DNA of 64,000 nucleotides from Gordonia sp. KTR9 (GCF_000143885.2 NC_018581.1:992001-1056000); one strand, 5' to 3'. Positions 41,678-51,559 are shown, numbered from the stretch's first letter. The notes: generated by a model not told the origin, from the sequence alone. Translations and numbers: made by a program.

Positions 41678-43027
41678 GTGACCCCTTCCGCTGCTGCCAC
41701 GCCTGCTCCCGGAACGGCTGCCTCGGCCGCGCTGTTCACCCGCGCGACGCAGGCCATTCCGGGGGGCGTCAACTCCCCGGTGCGCGCGTTCTCCGCGGTC
41801 GGCGGGACCCCGCGTTTCATCGCCTCCGCGGCCGGATGCCGGCTCACCGACGCCGACGGCAACGCCTACGTCGACCTCGTCAGCTCGTGGGGTCCGATGA
41901 TCCTGGGGCACGCGCACCCGGCCGTCGTGGAGGCAGTTCGTGAGGCGGCCACTGGCGGCCTGTCCTTCGGTGCGCCCACCGAGGGCGAGATCGAACTCGC
42001 CGAGGAGATCATCGGCCGCGTCGACCCCGTCGAGCGCGTCCGGCTGGTGAACTCCGGCACCGAGGCGACCATGTCGGCGATCCGCCTCGCCCGCGGGTAC
42101 ACGGGTCGCGCCAAGATCATCAAGTTCGCCGGCTGCTACCACGGTCACGTCGACGCACTGCTGGCCGCGGCCGGTTCCGGGGTCGCCACGCTCGGCCTGC
42201 CGACGAGCCCCGGTGTGACCGGTGCGTCGGCGCACGACACACTCGTGCTGCCCTACAACGACCTCACCGCGGTCGCCGAGGCCTTCGCCGAGTTCGGCGA
42301 CGACATCGCCGCCGTGATCACCGAGGCGGCGGCCGGGAACATGGGTGCGGTCGCCCCGGTGGAGGGTTTCAACGCCGGACTGCGCGACCTCACCCGGCGC
42401 CACGGCGCGCTGCTCATCATGGACGAGGTCATGACCGGTTTCCGCGTGAGCCCGAGCGGTTGGTACGGGCTCGAGGGTGTGGCCGGCGACCTCTACACCT
42501 TCGGCAAGGTGATGAGCGGGGGACTGCCCGCCGCGGCGTTCGGTGGCCGCGCGGATGTCATGGAACGACTCGCACCGACCGGGCCGGTGTATCAGGCGGG
42601 CACGCTGTCGGGGAACCCCGTCGCCGTCGCCGCCGGTCTCGCGACCCTGCGGCATGCCGACGTCGAGGTCTACCGCACCCTCGACGCCAACGCCGACCGG
42701 CTCGCGACGATGCTGCACGAGGCCCTCTCCGCGGCCGGGGTGGCCCACCGCGTGCAGAAGGCGGGCAGCCTGCTGAGTGTGTTCTTCACTACCGATCCGG
42801 AGACCCCGATCGTCGATTACGCCGGCGTCTCCGCCACGGAGACCTGGCGGTTTGCGCCGTTCTTCCACGCTCTGCTCGAGCGCGGCGTCTACGCACCGCC
42901 GAGCGCCTACGAGGCCTGGTTTGTGTCCGCGGCGCTCGACGAGGATGCTTTCTCGCAGATCGCCGATGCGCTGCCCGCGGCAGCGCAGGCGGCCGCGACC
43001 GCAGCCACACCGGGGGACAACGCCTGA
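41678..43027 (+). CDS. hemL: Glutamate-1-semialdehyde 2,1-aminomutase
   Basis: HemL converts glutamate-1-semialdehyde to 5-aminolevulinate with PLP, completing the C5 route begun by HemA. The 449-residue class III aminotransferase fold shows [65 protein letters not shown] and the PLP lysine in [19 protein letters not shown]. The start is GTG 41678. Its stop shares one base with the next ATG (TGATG). The Hem genes are split by about 12 kb of accessory genes here. Confidence 0.96.
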   Translation: MTPSAAATPAPGTAASAALFTRATQAIPGGVNSPVRAFSAVGGTPRFIASAAGCRLTDADGNAYVDLVSSWGPMILGHAHPAVVEAVREAATGGLSFGAPTEGEIELAEEIIGRVDPVERVRLVNSGTEATMSAIRLARGYTGRAKIIKFAGCYHGHVDALLAAAGSGVATLGLPTSPGVTGASAHDTLVLPYNDLTAVAEAFAEFGDDIAAVITEAAAGNMGAVAPVEGFNAGLRDLTRRHGALLIMDEVMTGFRVSPSGWYGLEGVAGDLYTFGKVMSGGLPAAAFGGRADVMERLAPTGPVYQAGTLSGNPVAVAAGLATLRHADVEVYRTLDANADRLATMLHEALSAAGVAHRVQKAGSLLSVFFTTDPETPIVDYAGVSATETWRFAPFFHALLERGVYAPPSAYEAWFVSAALDEDAFSQIADALPAAAQAAATAATPGDNA

Positions 43028-43653
43028 TGCACACGATCGTCCACATGATGCGCCACGGAGAGGTCGACAACCCCGACGGCATCCTCTACGGCCGTCTGCC
43101 CGGTTTCCGGCTCTCCGCCGACGGCCAGGCGCAGGCGCGCAAGGTCGCCGACACACTCGCCGACCACGACGTCCGGGCCGTGTTCGCCTCGCCGCTGCAA
43201 CGCGCGCAGGAGACCGCCACGCCGATCGCCGCCGCGCACGGCATCCCGATCCTGACCAACGACGACCTCATCGAGGCCGAGAACGTCTTCGAGGGCCTCA
43301 AGGTCTCGGTCGGCGACGGCGCGCTGAGCAAGCCGCGGCACTGGCCGAAACTGCGGGACCCGTTCACCCCCTCTTGGGGCGAGCCCTACATCCAGCTCGC
43401 GCACCGCATGCTGGCCGCGGCCAACAAGGCCCGCGACGCCGCTCGCGGTCACGAAGCCGTCTGCGTCAGCCACCAGCTGCCCGTGTACACGCTGCGCCGG
43501 TTCCTCGAAGGTCAGCGCCTCTGGCACGACCCGCGTCGTCGCCAGTGCTCGCTGGCCTCGCTGACCAGCCTCATCTACGACGACGACGCCCTCGTCGACA
43601 TCATCTACTCCGAACCGGCCGGGTCCTCGGACCCGCTGGCAACCGGTGCGTGA
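43027..43653 (+). CDS. Histidine-phosphatase superfamily protein (Rv0525-like)
   Basis: The 208-residue protein has the branch-1 phosphatase motif HMMRHGEVDNPDGILYGRLPGFRLS with the nucleophile His, FASPLQRAQETA, EAENVFEG with the acid/base Glu, and the second His in VCVSHQLPVYTLRRFL. The substrate is unknown. Genes of this type sit between hemL and the cytochrome c maturation genes throughout mycolata, which hints at a related job. It is translationally coupled to hemL. Confidence 0.88.
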   Translation: MHTIVHMMRHGEVDNPDGILYGRLPGFRLSADGQAQARKVADTLADHDVRAVFASPLQRAQETATPIAAAHGIPILTNDDLIEAENVFEGLKVSVGDGALSKPRHWPKLRDPFTPSWGEPYIQLAHRMLAAANKARDAARGHEAVCVSHQLPVYTLRRFLEGQRLWHDPRRRQCSLASLTSLIYDDDALVDIIYSEPAGSSDPLATGA

Positions 43654-43671
43654 AACCGAAGGTCTGACCCA

Positions 43672-44265
43672 GTGCGCAAGTTGCTCCTGCCGACGGTGTT
43701 GTCGGCCCTGATCATGCTGATCGCCGGCTGCAGCACCGGCGACGACGCGGTCGCGCAGGGGAACACCTTCCAGTTCGTCTCACCGGGCGGGCAGACCGTC
43801 ATCACCTATGCGCCCGAGGATCGCAAGCCGATCGCCGACGTCACCGGCGAGGATCTGATGACCGGGCAGGAGCTGTCCCTGTCCGATCCTCCGTTCGCAG
43901 GCAAAGCCCTCGTCATCAACGTCTGGGGATCGTGGTGCGGGCCCTGCCGTGGCGAGGCCGATGACCTCGAGCGCGTCTACGAGCGTTACCGCGCCGACGG
44001 CGTGGAGTTCCTCGGCATCAACCTGCGCGACGACCGGGAGTCCGCGAAGGACTTCATGATCGACCGCAAGGTCGGGTATCCCTCGATCTACGACTTCCCG
44101 GGCATGTCGCTGGCCGCGCTGACGACGCCCACCTCGGTGGTGCCGACGACGATCGTGCTCGATCGGGAGCACCGCCCGGCGGCGGTGTTCCTGAAGGCGG
44201 TCTCGGACGCCGAACTCGACGAGGTCGTCCAGCGCGTCGCGGCCGAACCGGCGGGCCCGGTGTGA
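43672..44265 (+). CDS. TlpA/ResA-like thioredoxin lipoprotein
   Basis: The 197-residue lipoprotein (lipobox LIAGC at about residue 19) has a thioredoxin fold with the active site [11 protein letters not shown] and cis-Pro region [14 protein letters not shown]. It should reduce the apocytochrome c CxxCH disulphide outside the membrane before haem attachment, receiving electrons from CcdA next door. The start GTG is at 43672. Its stop overlaps the next ATG by one base. Confidence 0.9.
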   Translation: MRKLLLPTVLSALIMLIAGCSTGDDAVAQGNTFQFVSPGGQTVITYAPEDRKPIADVTGEDLMTGQELSLSDPPFAGKALVINVWGSWCGPCRGEADDLERVYERYRADGVEFLGINLRDDRESAKDFMIDRKVGYPSIYDFPGMSLAALTTPTSVVPTTIVLDREHRPAAVFLKAVSDAELDEVVQRVAAEPAGPV

Positions 44266-45077
44266 TGAACGGCTCGACCACGATCCTCGCCTCGTCGATC
44301 GGCGACACGTTCGCCGACACCGTGTCCAGCGGACCGATCCTGCTCGCCTTCGCGGCATGCCTGCTCGCGGGGCTCGTCTCGTTCGCGTCGCCGTGCGTCG
44401 TGCCACTGGTCCCGGGTTATCTGTCCTATCTGGCCGGTCTCGTCGGGGCGGAGGCGCCCGCGGTGAAGGTCGGCGAACAGGCCAAGAGCGGCCGGTCGCG
44501 GGTCGCGCTCGCCGCCGGCCTGTTCGTCCTCGGCTTCACCGTCGTCTTCGTCGCAGCCACCGCGACCGTCCTCGGCGTGACCAGTACCTTCGTGCTGAAT
44601 CGTGAACTGCTGCAACGCATCGGCGGGGTCGTCACCATCGCGATGGGCCTGGTCTTCATCGGTCTCATCCCGGCGTTGCAGCGTGAGGTCCGCTTCGAAC
44701 CGCGTCGGGTCTCCAACATCGTCGGGGCGCCGCTGCTCGGTGCGGTCTTCGCGCTCGGGTGGACGCCGTGCCTGGGACCGACCCTCGCCGCGGTGATCGC
44801 CACCGTCAGCGGGACCGAGGGGTCGACGGCGGCCAAAGGCGTGACCCTCATCGTCGCGTACTGCCTGGGGCTGGGCCTGCCCTTCGTGGTCCTGGCGTTC
44901 TCCTCGGCGTGGGCCCTGCGCAGTCTCGGCTGGCTCCGCCGGAACGCCCGCACGATCCAGGTGATCGGTGGAGTCCTGCTGATCGGGGTCGGCGTGGCCC
45001 TGCTGACCGGCTGGTGGGACCAATTCATCGTGTGGGTCCAGGTCCGCTTCGTCACCGACACCCAACTACCGATCTGA
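44265..45077 (+). CDS. ccdA: Cytochrome c biogenesis protein CcdA
   Basis: CcdA carries electrons from cytoplasmic thioredoxin across the membrane. The 270-residue protein has six membrane helices and the two redox cysteines in [20 protein letters not shown] (helix 1) and [13 protein letters not shown] (helix 4), each followed by Pro as required. A GTG at 44262 is an alternative start one codon earlier. It is part of the TlpA-CcdA-ResB-CcsB run. Confidence 0.94.
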   Translation: MNGSTTILASSIGDTFADTVSSGPILLAFAACLLAGLVSFASPCVVPLVPGYLSYLAGLVGAEAPAVKVGEQAKSGRSRVALAAGLFVLGFTVVFVAATATVLGVTSTFVLNRELLQRIGGVVTIAMGLVFIGLIPALQREVRFEPRRVSNIVGAPLLGAVFALGWTPCLGPTLAAVIATVSGTEGSTAAKGVTLIVAYCLGLGLPFVVLAFSSAWALRSLGWLRRNARTIQVIGGVLLIGVGVALLTGWWDQFIVWVQVRFVTDTQLPI

Positions 45078-45088
45078 GCGCTGGACCC

Positions 45089-46816
45089 ATGACCGATCTC
45101 ACCGACCGCCCGCAGGTGGACACGCCCGAGCCGGCACGCAAGCCCCATTGGGCGCGTCGCCGGGTGCTGTGGCCGGTCCGCAACCTGTGGCGTTCGCTGA
45201 CCTCGATGCGGACCGCGCTGATCCTGCTGTTCCTGCTGGCGCTCGCCGCGATCCCCGGTGCGCTGCTACCGCAGCGCGAGCTCAACGAGCAGAAGACCCT
45301 GGAGTACATCGCCGACCGCGGTCAGCTCGGCGTCTGGATGGACCGGCTGCAGCTGTTCGACGTCTTCTCCAGCGCCTGGTTCACCGCAATCTACGTGCTG
45401 CTGTTCATCTCCCTCGTCGGCTGTCTGACGCCGCGGATGGTCGAGCACTTCCACAGCCTGCGCGCGAAACCCGTTGCCGCACCCCGCAACCTGTCCCGTC
45501 TGCCGCGGCACGTCACGCACACCGTCGACGGCGACCCGGAAACGGTCGCCCGCCGGATCGACGGCCGGTTGCGCGGCTGGCGTCGCGAGGTCGTCGTCCG
45601 CGAGCCGAGCGCGGCGTACCCGGACGGATGCGTCGAGGTCTCCGCGGAGAAGGGATACCTCCGCGAGTTCGGCAACCTGGTCTTCCACTTCGCCCTGCTG
45701 GCGCTCCTGGTGTCGATCGCGGTGGGCAAGATGTACGGCTACGAGGGCACCCGCAGTCTCGTCGCCGACGGCGAGCAGGGCGTGTGCAACACCTCGACCG
45801 CCATCTACGACTCGTTCCGCGCCGGCAACCTGGTCGACGGCACCGACCTCTCACCGTTCTGTTTCCGCGTCGACGACTTCTCGGCGATTTTCCTGCCCAG
45901 CGGCCAGCCCGACATGTACGACGCCACCATCCGGTACGCCGCGGGCAGCGACGGCGGCGTCGGCAACCTGGGTGATCCCGCCGGCTGGGAGACCGCCTCG
46001 GTCCGGGTCAACGAGCCGTTGCGCGTCGCCGGCGACCGGGTCTATGTACTCGGCAACGGCTTCGCGCCGAAGTTCACGGTGACCTTCCCCAACGGGGAGA
46101 AGCGCTCACAGACGACCCTGTTCGTGCCGGATGAGCTCCAGACGATGCTCTCGTCGGGTGCCGCGCGCTTCGACACCCCGGCCGGCCTCTATCCCGACGC
46201 CGACGACCGTCGCAAGAACCAGATCGCCCTCGAGGGCCTGTTCGCGCCGACCGCGTCGTTCCACGGCTCGCTGTTGACCTCGGCGTCGCCGGAACCCGAC
46301 GACCCCTTCGTCGCCATCCGGATCTTCAAGGGCGACACCGGTCTCGACACCGGCAAGGCGCAGAACGTGTACTCGCTCGACCAGGACCTCATCGAACAGG
46401 GCCGCCTCCAGCGTCAGGCGCAGGTCAACCTCGGGGTCGGCCAGAGCCACACCCTGGCCGACGGCACGACGGTGACGTTCGACGGCTACGAGCGGTGGGT
46501 GTCGGTGCAGGTCTCGCACGACCCCGCCCAGGTCTGGGTGCTGGTGAGCGCGATCGTGATGCTCGGTGGTCTGCTGGTGTCGCTGCTGATCCGCCGCCGG
46601 CGCATCTGGGCCCGGCTGGTCCCGGTGCCGGTCGCGAGCGCGCAATCCGACGGCGATGTCGGGGGCGACACGCAACGACGTACTGTAGTAGAGATTGCCG
46701 GCCTGGCACGCACCGATCAGGCCGGATGGGGCGAGGGCTTCGACGAGCAGGCGGCCGATCTCGTGGCCGACGACGCCGGCGCACCCGCCTCGCGGCGGAC
46801 GACCCGGCGGCTCTAG
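45089..46816 (+). CDS. resB: ResB-like cytochrome c maturation protein
   Basis: ResB and its partner CcsB form the system II haem lyase that moves haem out and attaches it to apocytochrome c. The 575-residue protein has three N-terminal helices (SMRTALILLFLLALAAIPGALLPQ; YVLLFISLVGCLTPRMVEHF; LVFHFALLALLVSIAVGKMYGY), a large outer domain, and a final helix (VLVSAIVMLGGLLVSLLIRRRRIWARL) with a polar tail. The SMRTALILL and LPQ signatures are family marks. An earlier in-frame start lies inside ccdA and is rejected. ATG 45089 lies 11 nt after ccdA. Confidence 0.93.
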   Translation: MTDLTDRPQVDTPEPARKPHWARRRVLWPVRNLWRSLTSMRTALILLFLLALAAIPGALLPQRELNEQKTLEYIADRGQLGVWMDRLQLFDVFSSAWFTAIYVLLFISLVGCLTPRMVEHFHSLRAKPVAAPRNLSRLPRHVTHTVDGDPETVARRIDGRLRGWRREVVVREPSAAYPDGCVEVSAEKGYLREFGNLVFHFALLALLVSIAVGKMYGYEGTRSLVADGEQGVCNTSTAIYDSFRAGNLVDGTDLSPFCFRVDDFSAIFLPSGQPDMYDATIRYAAGSDGGVGNLGDPAGWETASVRVNEPLRVAGDRVYVLGNGFAPKFTVTFPNGEKRSQTTLFVPDELQTMLSSGAARFDTPAGLYPDADDRRKNQIALEGLFAPTASFHGSLLTSASPEPDDPFVAIRIFKGDTGLDTGKAQNVYSLDQDLIEQGRLQRQAQVNLGVGQSHTLADGTTVTFDGYERWVSVQVSHDPAQVWVLVSAIVMLGGLLVSLLIRRRRIWARLVPVPVASAQSDGDVGGDTQRRTVVEIAGLARTDQAGWGEGFDEQAADLVADDAGAPASRRTTRRL

Positions 46817-46836
46817 CAGCCGGCGAAAGGAAGCAC

Positions 46837-47856
46837 ATGAACACCGAAGCACCGGCGATGCCGATCGACGAGACACTCGCGCGGTACTCGGACCTGCTGT
46901 ACGGCACCGCCATGACGGTCTATGTCGTCGCGGTCATCCTGTTCCTGGGTGCGCTCGCGGCCGTCCGCGGCCGCCGTCTCGAGCAGAAGCAGCTGGTCAA
47001 CGCCGGTGCGGGCGGGACCGAGGCGCGAGTGCCCGGTCGTGTCGACGAGTCCTCGCGTCGGACTCTCGGCGAGAAGCTCGGCAACATGGCGCTGCCGGTC
47101 GTCGTCGTCGGACTCGCCGCCCACCTCGGTTCGATCGTGCTCCGCGGGATCGCGACCGAACGCGCGCCCTGGGGCAACATGTACGAGTTCATCTCGATGA
47201 CGTGCGCCGCGGGCGTGCTCGCGGGACTGATCATCCTGCGCAAGCGCGAACATCGTCCGCTGCTCTCCTTCGTGCTGCTTCCCGTCATCCTGCTGATGTT
47301 CATCGCCGGCCGCTGGCTCTACACCCAGGCCGCGCCGGTCGTCCCCGCGCTGAAGTCCTACTGGCTCGCCGTGCACGTGTCGATCATCTCGGTGTCCTCG
47401 GGCATTCTGCTGGTCTCGGGCGTCGCGAGCATCCTCTACCTGGTCAAGATGCGCTGGGCGGCGACCTCGCCCGACGGTTCCGCCGCGGCCGCGAGCCGCC
47501 CGGGCTTCGCCGGCTCGGTCCGCCGCGTCGTCGAGCACCTGCCGTCGGCCGATCAGCTCGATCGCCTGGCCTACAAGTGCGTCGTGATCGGTTTCCCGCT
47601 GTTCGGTCTCGGCGTCATCTGCGGTGCCATCTGGGCCGAGGCTGCGTGGGGCCGGTTCTGGGGCTGGGATCCCAAGGAGACGGTGTCCTTCATCGCCTGG
47701 GTGATCTACGCGGCCTACCTGCACGCACGAGCGACGGCGGGCTGGCGCAGCAATGCCGCGGCCTGGATCAACGTCGCCGGCTTCGTGGCGATGCTGTTCA
47801 ACCTGTTCATCATCAACCTGGTCGTCTCCGGCCTGCACTCCTACGCAGGTCTGTGA
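46837..47856 (+). CDS. ccsB: System II cytochrome c biogenesis protein CcsB (CcsA family)
   Basis: The 339-residue membrane protein carries the tryptophan-rich haem-binding WWD motif WGRFWGWDPKETVSFIAWVIYAAYLHARA near residues 270-296 and about eight helices; conserved histidines occur in the helices around it (LAAHLGSIVLRG; LAVHVSIISVS; HSYAGL at the end). With ResB it presents haem to reduced apocytochrome c. The ribosome site is GAAAGGAAG. It ends the operon and meets the convergent XRE gene 10 bp later. Confidence 0.94.
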   Translation: MNTEAPAMPIDETLARYSDLLYGTAMTVYVVAVILFLGALAAVRGRRLEQKQLVNAGAGGTEARVPGRVDESSRRTLGEKLGNMALPVVVVGLAAHLGSIVLRGIATERAPWGNMYEFISMTCAAGVLAGLIILRKREHRPLLSFVLLPVILLMFIAGRWLYTQAAPVVPALKSYWLAVHVSIISVSSGILLVSGVASILYLVKMRWAATSPDGSAAAASRPGFAGSVRRVVEHLPSADQLDRLAYKCVVIGFPLFGLGVICGAIWAEAAWGRFWGWDPKETVSFIAWVIYAAYLHARATAGWRSNAAAWINVAGFVAMLFNLFIINLVVSGLHSYAGL

Positions 47857-47866
47857 GCGGCAGGCG

Positions 47867-48343
47867 TCAGCTGGAAGCCTCGCTCGGGGAGTTCTCCTCG
47901 GCCTTCTTGGCGAGCGCCTGCGCCTTGACCAGCTTGAGCAGGTCGATGAGCGCGTCGATCGTGTCCGGGCACAGCGAACCCATGTCGATCCCGGACAGAT
48001 GGCTGCCGGTCACCTGGAGCATCTCGACGTAATTCTGTTGCTGCCGAACGCGTTCGAGATCCTCGTCGGGGTTGGAAAGGAAGTAGGTCACGCTGACGTC
48101 GAAGGCGCGGGCGATGGCCTCGACCGTACGGAACGACGGCGTCCGGGCCTTGCCGGTGCGTAGCTGGGAGATGTACGCGTCGGACAGCGAGTAGCCGAGC
48201 CGGTTGGCCTTCTCGGCGATCTTCTTGCCGGTATATCGGATGCCGTTCTCGTCACGACTGTGTTCGAAGAGATAACCGATCTTCTCGGCGAAGCTCAGGT
48301 CGTCATCGGTTGACGTCCCTCGCGGAGATCGTCCCGGGTTCAA
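47867..48343 (-). CDS. XRE-family helix-turn-helix regulator
   Basis: The 158-residue protein has an N-terminal helix-turn-helix (LSFAEKIGYLFEHSRD...YTGKKIAEKANRLGYSLSDAYISQLRTGKARTPSFRTVEAIARAFDVSVTYFL, about 18-95), followed by a dimerisation helix. Layout and SxxYISQLRTGxxxxPS resemble the mycobacterial nucleoid regulator EspR group. TTG 48343 is chosen as the start because GAGAGAAGG lies 5 nt before it; an upstream GTG would add an unconserved Arg-rich stretch. The target is unknown; it may regulate nearby genes or itself. Confidence 0.8.
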   Translation of the reverse strand: MNPGRSPRGTSTDDDLSFAEKIGYLFEHSRDENGIRYTGKKIAEKANRLGYSLSDAYISQLRTGKARTPSFRTVEAIARAFDVSVTYFLSNPDEDLERVRQQQNYVEMLQVTGSHLSGIDMGSLCPDTIDALIDLLKLVKAQALAKKAEENSPSEASS

Positions 48344-48395
48344 CGGCGCCTTCTCTCGGATCAGCCATCGTGGAATCGATGGTGAAGTGGACGAT

Positions 48396-48401
48396 ACCCT
48401 A
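48396..48401 (-). promoter_or_regulatory. Possible -10 box of the XRE regulator
   Basis: TAGGGT on the minus strand lies about 52 nt before the TTG start, inside an imperfect palindrome ATACCCTACCCCTGGGTAT-like (48394-48412) that could be an operator. Confidence 0.35.
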
Positions 48402-48466
48402 CCCCTGGGTATGTTCCGTAGAGACGTTCTGAACCTGGTCTCAGCTTTTCTGCCGGCCCCCACGCC

Positions 48467-48685
48467 TCAGATCTCGTCACCGTCGGTGCCGTTGGTACCG
48501 CGGGTGCGATTGTCCAGGTCGCGGAGGAAATCGGGGTCGTCGTCGGGACCGAGCGGGCCGCGCGGCCGGGCGCGACGGGGGCCGGACGAGGGGGTGTCGC
48601 CGGACTCGTCGGCATGGGGTCCGAAGGCGCGCCACATGAGGAAACCGATGGCGAGAAGACCCAGAACGGCGAACAGATAGATCAT
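48467..48685 (-). CDS. Small single-pass membrane protein
   Basis: The 72-residue product starts MIYLFAVLGLLAIGFLMWRAFG, one membrane helix with no signal cleavage site, then a polar tail rich in Asp, Arg and Gly (PDDDPDFLRDLDNRTRGTNG). The ribosome site GGGAGG is good. The PDDDPDFLRDL pattern is common in short mycolata membrane proteins; the function is unknown. Confidence 0.72.
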   Translation of the reverse strand: MIYLFAVLGLLAIGFLMWRAFGPHADESGDTPSSGPRRARPRGPLGPDDDPDFLRDLDNRTRGTNGTDGDEI

Positions 48686-48825
48686 GACAACCTCCCGCAG
48701 TCCAGCGTACGTGAGATGCCTGAGAGACCAGGGTGAACGCGGGCCGGACCCGGACATCTCGGCCGATCGGATGAGTCCCGGCCGGCTGGTCGGGCCGCCG
48801 GCGACAGGGGAGGGCCCGACGCGGG

Positions 48826-49050
48826 TCAATGCGTGCGACGGTTGAGCAGGGCGACGACGTCTTCCTCGCGGAAGCGCCGATGGCCCCCCGGGGTGCGGAT
48901 CGAGCCGAGGATGCCCGAGCTCGCCCAGCGGGCGACCGTCTTCGGATTGACGTTGAACATCGCGGCGACCTGGCCGGGGGTCAGCGTGTGCTGGCTGGCG
49001 AGCCCAGGCGTGATGTAGGTCGCGGGCGGTGCTGTCTCGATGCTGGTCAT
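48826..49050 (-). CDS. bldC: BldC-like MerR-family DNA-binding protein
   Basis: The 74-residue protein is a single winged helix-turn-helix: HTLTPGQVAAMFNVNPKTVARWASSGILGSIRTPGGHRRFREEDVVALLNRR. The signature (I/L)RTxGGHRRF(R/Y)E is that of BldC, which in Streptomyces binds cooperatively to direct repeats to control development; its role in mycolata is less known. The start ATG 49050 has the ribosome site GGGGGAA. The gene is divergent from the DUF4229 gene, with a 188-bp gap that holds their promoters. Confidence 0.88.
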   Translation of the reverse strand: MTSIETAPPATYITPGLASQHTLTPGQVAAMFNVNPKTVARWASSGILGSIRTPGGHRRFREEDVVALLNRRTH

Positions 49051-49226
49051 GGTTCCCCCTGCGTGTTGGAGTGCTCGGTCGGCGCGCCGGAGGTGGCGAA
49101 GCGGCTCTGCACGTGGTGGACGAGTTCTTCATGAATACACGCAAATCGCCCAGGTACTCGAACCGTCAGCGGGAGGTAAAGAGCGTGCAAAGCCCTGCGA
49201 CCTGCGGGAGCGTGAGGACCGCCCAG

Positions 49227-49232
49227 TAGGCT
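49227..49232 (+). promoter_or_regulatory. Leaderless-type -10 box for the DUF4229 gene
   Basis: TAGGCT, 6 nt (GGAGGG), then GTG 49239. GGAGG could alternatively be a ribosome site that happens to fit. Confidence 0.45.
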
Positions 49233-49238
49233 GGAGGG

Positions 49239-49652
49239 GTGAGTGAACCGCACGACCCCACCCCCGTCCCCGGCACACCGGCCTCCGGCAAACCCGCCCC
49301 CGGCAAGAAGGCCGCCCCCGGCGACGCCGCCCGCGAGACGACCGCCGCGGACACCGCGCCGCAGGCCGGTGGACGCCCGATGACCCTGGCGGTCGCCCTG
49401 TTCGCCTACACGTTCGCGCGGCTGCTGCTCGTCGCCGCGGTGGTCGTGATCATCATGGTCGGCGGACGCCTCGCCGACGTCGAGGTGCCGTTCCTCGTCG
49501 CGGCGGTGTTCGGTGTGCTGATCGCACTCCCGCTCGGCATGGTTCTGTTCAAGACGCTGCGTCTGAAGGTCAACAGCGAGATCGCGGCCCTGGAGGCCGG
49601 TCGCCGGTCCAAGCACGACGATCTGCAGGCACGGCTCCGCGGCGAGAAGTGA
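49239..49652 (+). CDS. DUF4229 membrane protein
   Basis: The 137-residue protein has a Pro/Ala/Lys-rich N-terminal tail (1-45), two membrane helices ([25 protein letters not shown] and [22 protein letters not shown]) and a basic coiled C-terminus ([25 protein letters not shown]). It fits DUF4229. The function is unknown. GTG 49649 of the next gene overlaps its stop. Confidence 0.8.
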   Translation: MSEPHDPTPVPGTPASGKPAPGKKAAPGDAARETTAADTAPQAGGRPMTLAVALFAYTFARLLLVAAVVVIIMVGGRLADVEVPFLVAAVFGVLIALPLGMVLFKTLRLKVNSEIAALEAGRRSKHDDLQARLRGEK

Positions 49653-50812
49653 AGCCGACGCGGCTCGTCGACCGTCGCGCCGACCGCGCCTGGACCCAGA
49701 ACGCCATCCGCCTCATCGAGGCCGACGGCCGACGCAGTGCCGACACCCACCTGCTGCGCGTCGCACTGCCCGCGTGGTCGCGCTGGACCGAACCCGCCGG
49801 CAACGGACCGGGCGGGGATCCACTCGACGGGCACGGGGCTCGCGAGGTCGGTGTGGACCTCTACGTCAAGGACGAGTCGACCCACCCGACTGGATCGTTG
49901 AAGCACCGGCTGGCGCGTTCACTGTTCCTCTACGCCCTGTGCAACGGGTGGGTCGTCGAGGGCACTCCGGTCATCGAGGCGTCGTCGGGGTCGACGGCGG
50001 TGAGCGAGGCCTACTTCGCCGAGCTGATCGGCGTCCCGTTCATCGCGGTGATGGCCAAGAGCACGTCCCCGGCCAAGACGGCGCTGATCGAACGCCACGG
50101 CGGGCGGTGTCATTTCGTCGATCACCCCGGCGAGGTCTACGCCGAGGCGCTGCGTCTCGAGGGCGAGCTCGGCGGCCACTTCATCGACCAGTTCACGATG
50201 GCCGAACGCGCGACCGACTGGCGCGGCAACAACAACATCGCCGAGTCGATCTTCGCGCAGCTGGCCGAAGAAGACCATCCGATACCCACGTGGATCGTCG
50301 TCGGGGCCGGTACGGGTGGTACGTCGGCGACCCTGGGGCGATACGTGCGCTACCGGCGCCATGACACCTGGCTGGCGGTCGTCGACCCGGAGAACTCGGT
50401 GTTCTTGCCCGCGTACGAGTCGGCGGACGGGACGCTGACCGCCGAGACCGGCTCGCGTATCGAGGGGATCGGCCGCCCGCGGGTCGAGCCGTCGTTCATC
50501 TCACAGGTCATCGACCGCATGATCGGCGTGCCCGACGAGGCGTCCATCGCGACCGCGCGCCGCTCGAGCGATCTCCTCGGCCGCCGCGTGGGCGGGTCCA
50601 CCGGCACCAACATGTGGGGGGCCTTCTCGCTCGTCGCCGAGATGGTCGCCGCGCGGACGCCCGGCAGCATCGTCACGTTGCTCTGTGACTCGGGGGATCG
50701 GTACGCGACCACCTATTTCGACGACGACTGGCTGGCCACCGGCTCGTTCGACCTCGGCCCCGCCGAGACGGTGCTCGACGAGTTCCTCGCCACCGGTCGC
50801 TGGACCGCCTGA
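49649..50812 (+). CDS. cds1: PLP-dependent cysteine synthase-family enzyme, Cds1-like
   Basis: The 387-residue fold-type II PLP enzyme has the Schiff-base lysine in [17 protein letters not shown] (near 75), the [18 protein letters not shown] substrate loop and the phosphate-binding [16 protein letters not shown]. The SLKHR form (instead of SSKDR) and the [12 protein letters not shown] segment match mycobacterial Cds1, an L-cysteine desulfhydrase that makes pyruvate, ammonia and sulphide. It could therefore supply H2S to protect respiration, which is inference. It is coupled to the DUF4229 gene. Confidence 0.85.
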   Translation: MKPTRLVDRRADRAWTQNAIRLIEADGRRSADTHLLRVALPAWSRWTEPAGNGPGGDPLDGHGAREVGVDLYVKDESTHPTGSLKHRLARSLFLYALCNGWVVEGTPVIEASSGSTAVSEAYFAELIGVPFIAVMAKSTSPAKTALIERHGGRCHFVDHPGEVYAEALRLEGELGGHFIDQFTMAERATDWRGNNNIAESIFAQLAEEDHPIPTWIVVGAGTGGTSATLGRYVRYRRHDTWLAVVDPENSVFLPAYESADGTLTAETGSRIEGIGRPRVEPSFISQVIDRMIGVPDEASIATARRSSDLLGRRVGGSTGTNMWGAFSLVAEMVAARTPGSIVTLLCDSGDRYATTYFDDDWLATGSFDLGPAETVLDEFLATGRWTA

Positions 50813-50839
50813 GACCCGGGCCGGACACCGCGGGTGGGT

Positions 50840-50845
50840 TACGAT
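50840..50845 (+). promoter_or_regulatory. Leaderless-type -10 box for the ABC transporter genes
   Basis: TACGAT, 6 nt (CCGGGA), then GTG 50852; no ribosome binding site. Confidence 0.5.
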
Positions 50846-50851
50846 CCGGGA

Positions 50852-51559
50852 GTGTCGATGGAACCCGGGCGGACGCCCGGCACCGGAAGTGCCCTGGTGG
50901 AGGCGGTCGATCTGGTGCGCGAGTACCAGATGGGCGACGAACGGGTCCGCGCCCTGGACGGTCTGAACCTCTCGATCGACGGCGGGCAGTTCGTGTCGGT
51001 GGTCGGTCCGTCGGGAGCAGGCAAGAGCACCCTGCTGCACGTGCTCGGGGCTCTCGACACCCCGACGTCCGGGCGGATCAGCATCGACGGGGTCGATCTC
51101 GGCGCGCTCGACGACACCGCCGCCTCCGAATTCCGGCGCAACCGCGTCGGATTCATCTTCCAGTTCTTCAATCTCGTCCCGACGATGTCGGCGTGGGAGA
51201 ACGTCGCACTACCGCGACTCCTGGACAACCAGTCCCTGCGCAAGGCGAAACCTCGTGCGGTGGAACTGCTTCGGCGGGTCGGACTCGGCGACCGGGTCGA
51301 TCATCGGCCGTCGGAGCTGTCCGGCGGCCAGATGCAGCGCGTCGCGATCGCCCGCTCGCTCATCATGGACCCGACGATCCTGCTCGCCGACGAACCGACC
51401 GGGAATCTGGACTCCAAGACGGGTGAGTCGGTACTCGAACTGCTCTCGGAGGTCGCCCACGACACGCCCGACCGGCTGGTGGTGATGGTGACCCACGATC
51501 CGAAGGCCGCCGCGGTCGCCGACACCACCATCACGGTCCGCGACGGGAAGATCGCCTAG
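50852..51559 (+). CDS. ABC transporter ATPase (MacB/LolD type)
   Basis: The 235-residue ATPase has Walker A VGPSGAGKSTLLHVLG, the Q loop FIFQFFNLVPTMSAWENV, signature LSGGQMQRVAIARSL, Walker B ILLADEPTGNLDSKTG and the switch His in VMVTHDPKAA. The ENV after the Q loop and TGNLD are typical of the FtsE/LolD/MacB group that powers FtsX-like permeases. GTG 50852 is preferred over ATG 50858; a start at 50834 lies before the -10 box. It shares one base with the permease start. Confidence 0.9.
   Translation: MSMEPGRTPGTGSALVEAVDLVREYQMGDERVRALDGLNLSIDGGQFVSVVGPSGAGKSTLLHVLGALDTPTSGRISIDGVDLGALDDTAASEFRRNRVGFIFQFFNLVPTMSAWENVALPRLLDNQSLRKAKPRAVELLRRVGLGDRVDHRPSELSGGQMQRVAIARSLIMDPTILLADEPTGNLDSKTGESVLELLSEVAHDTPDRLVVMVTHDPKAAAVADTTITVRDGKIA

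Noticed and set aside
40751..43156. 801-codon open frame opposite the SGNH lipoprotein and hemL
   Set aside because: It is antisense to real genes and made of Arg/Gly/Val/His shadow composition.
46681..46700. A+T-richer TACTGTAGTAGAG stretch as a promoter before ccsB
   Set aside because: It lies inside the resB coding tail; ccsB has a good ribosome site and is best explained as part of the operon.
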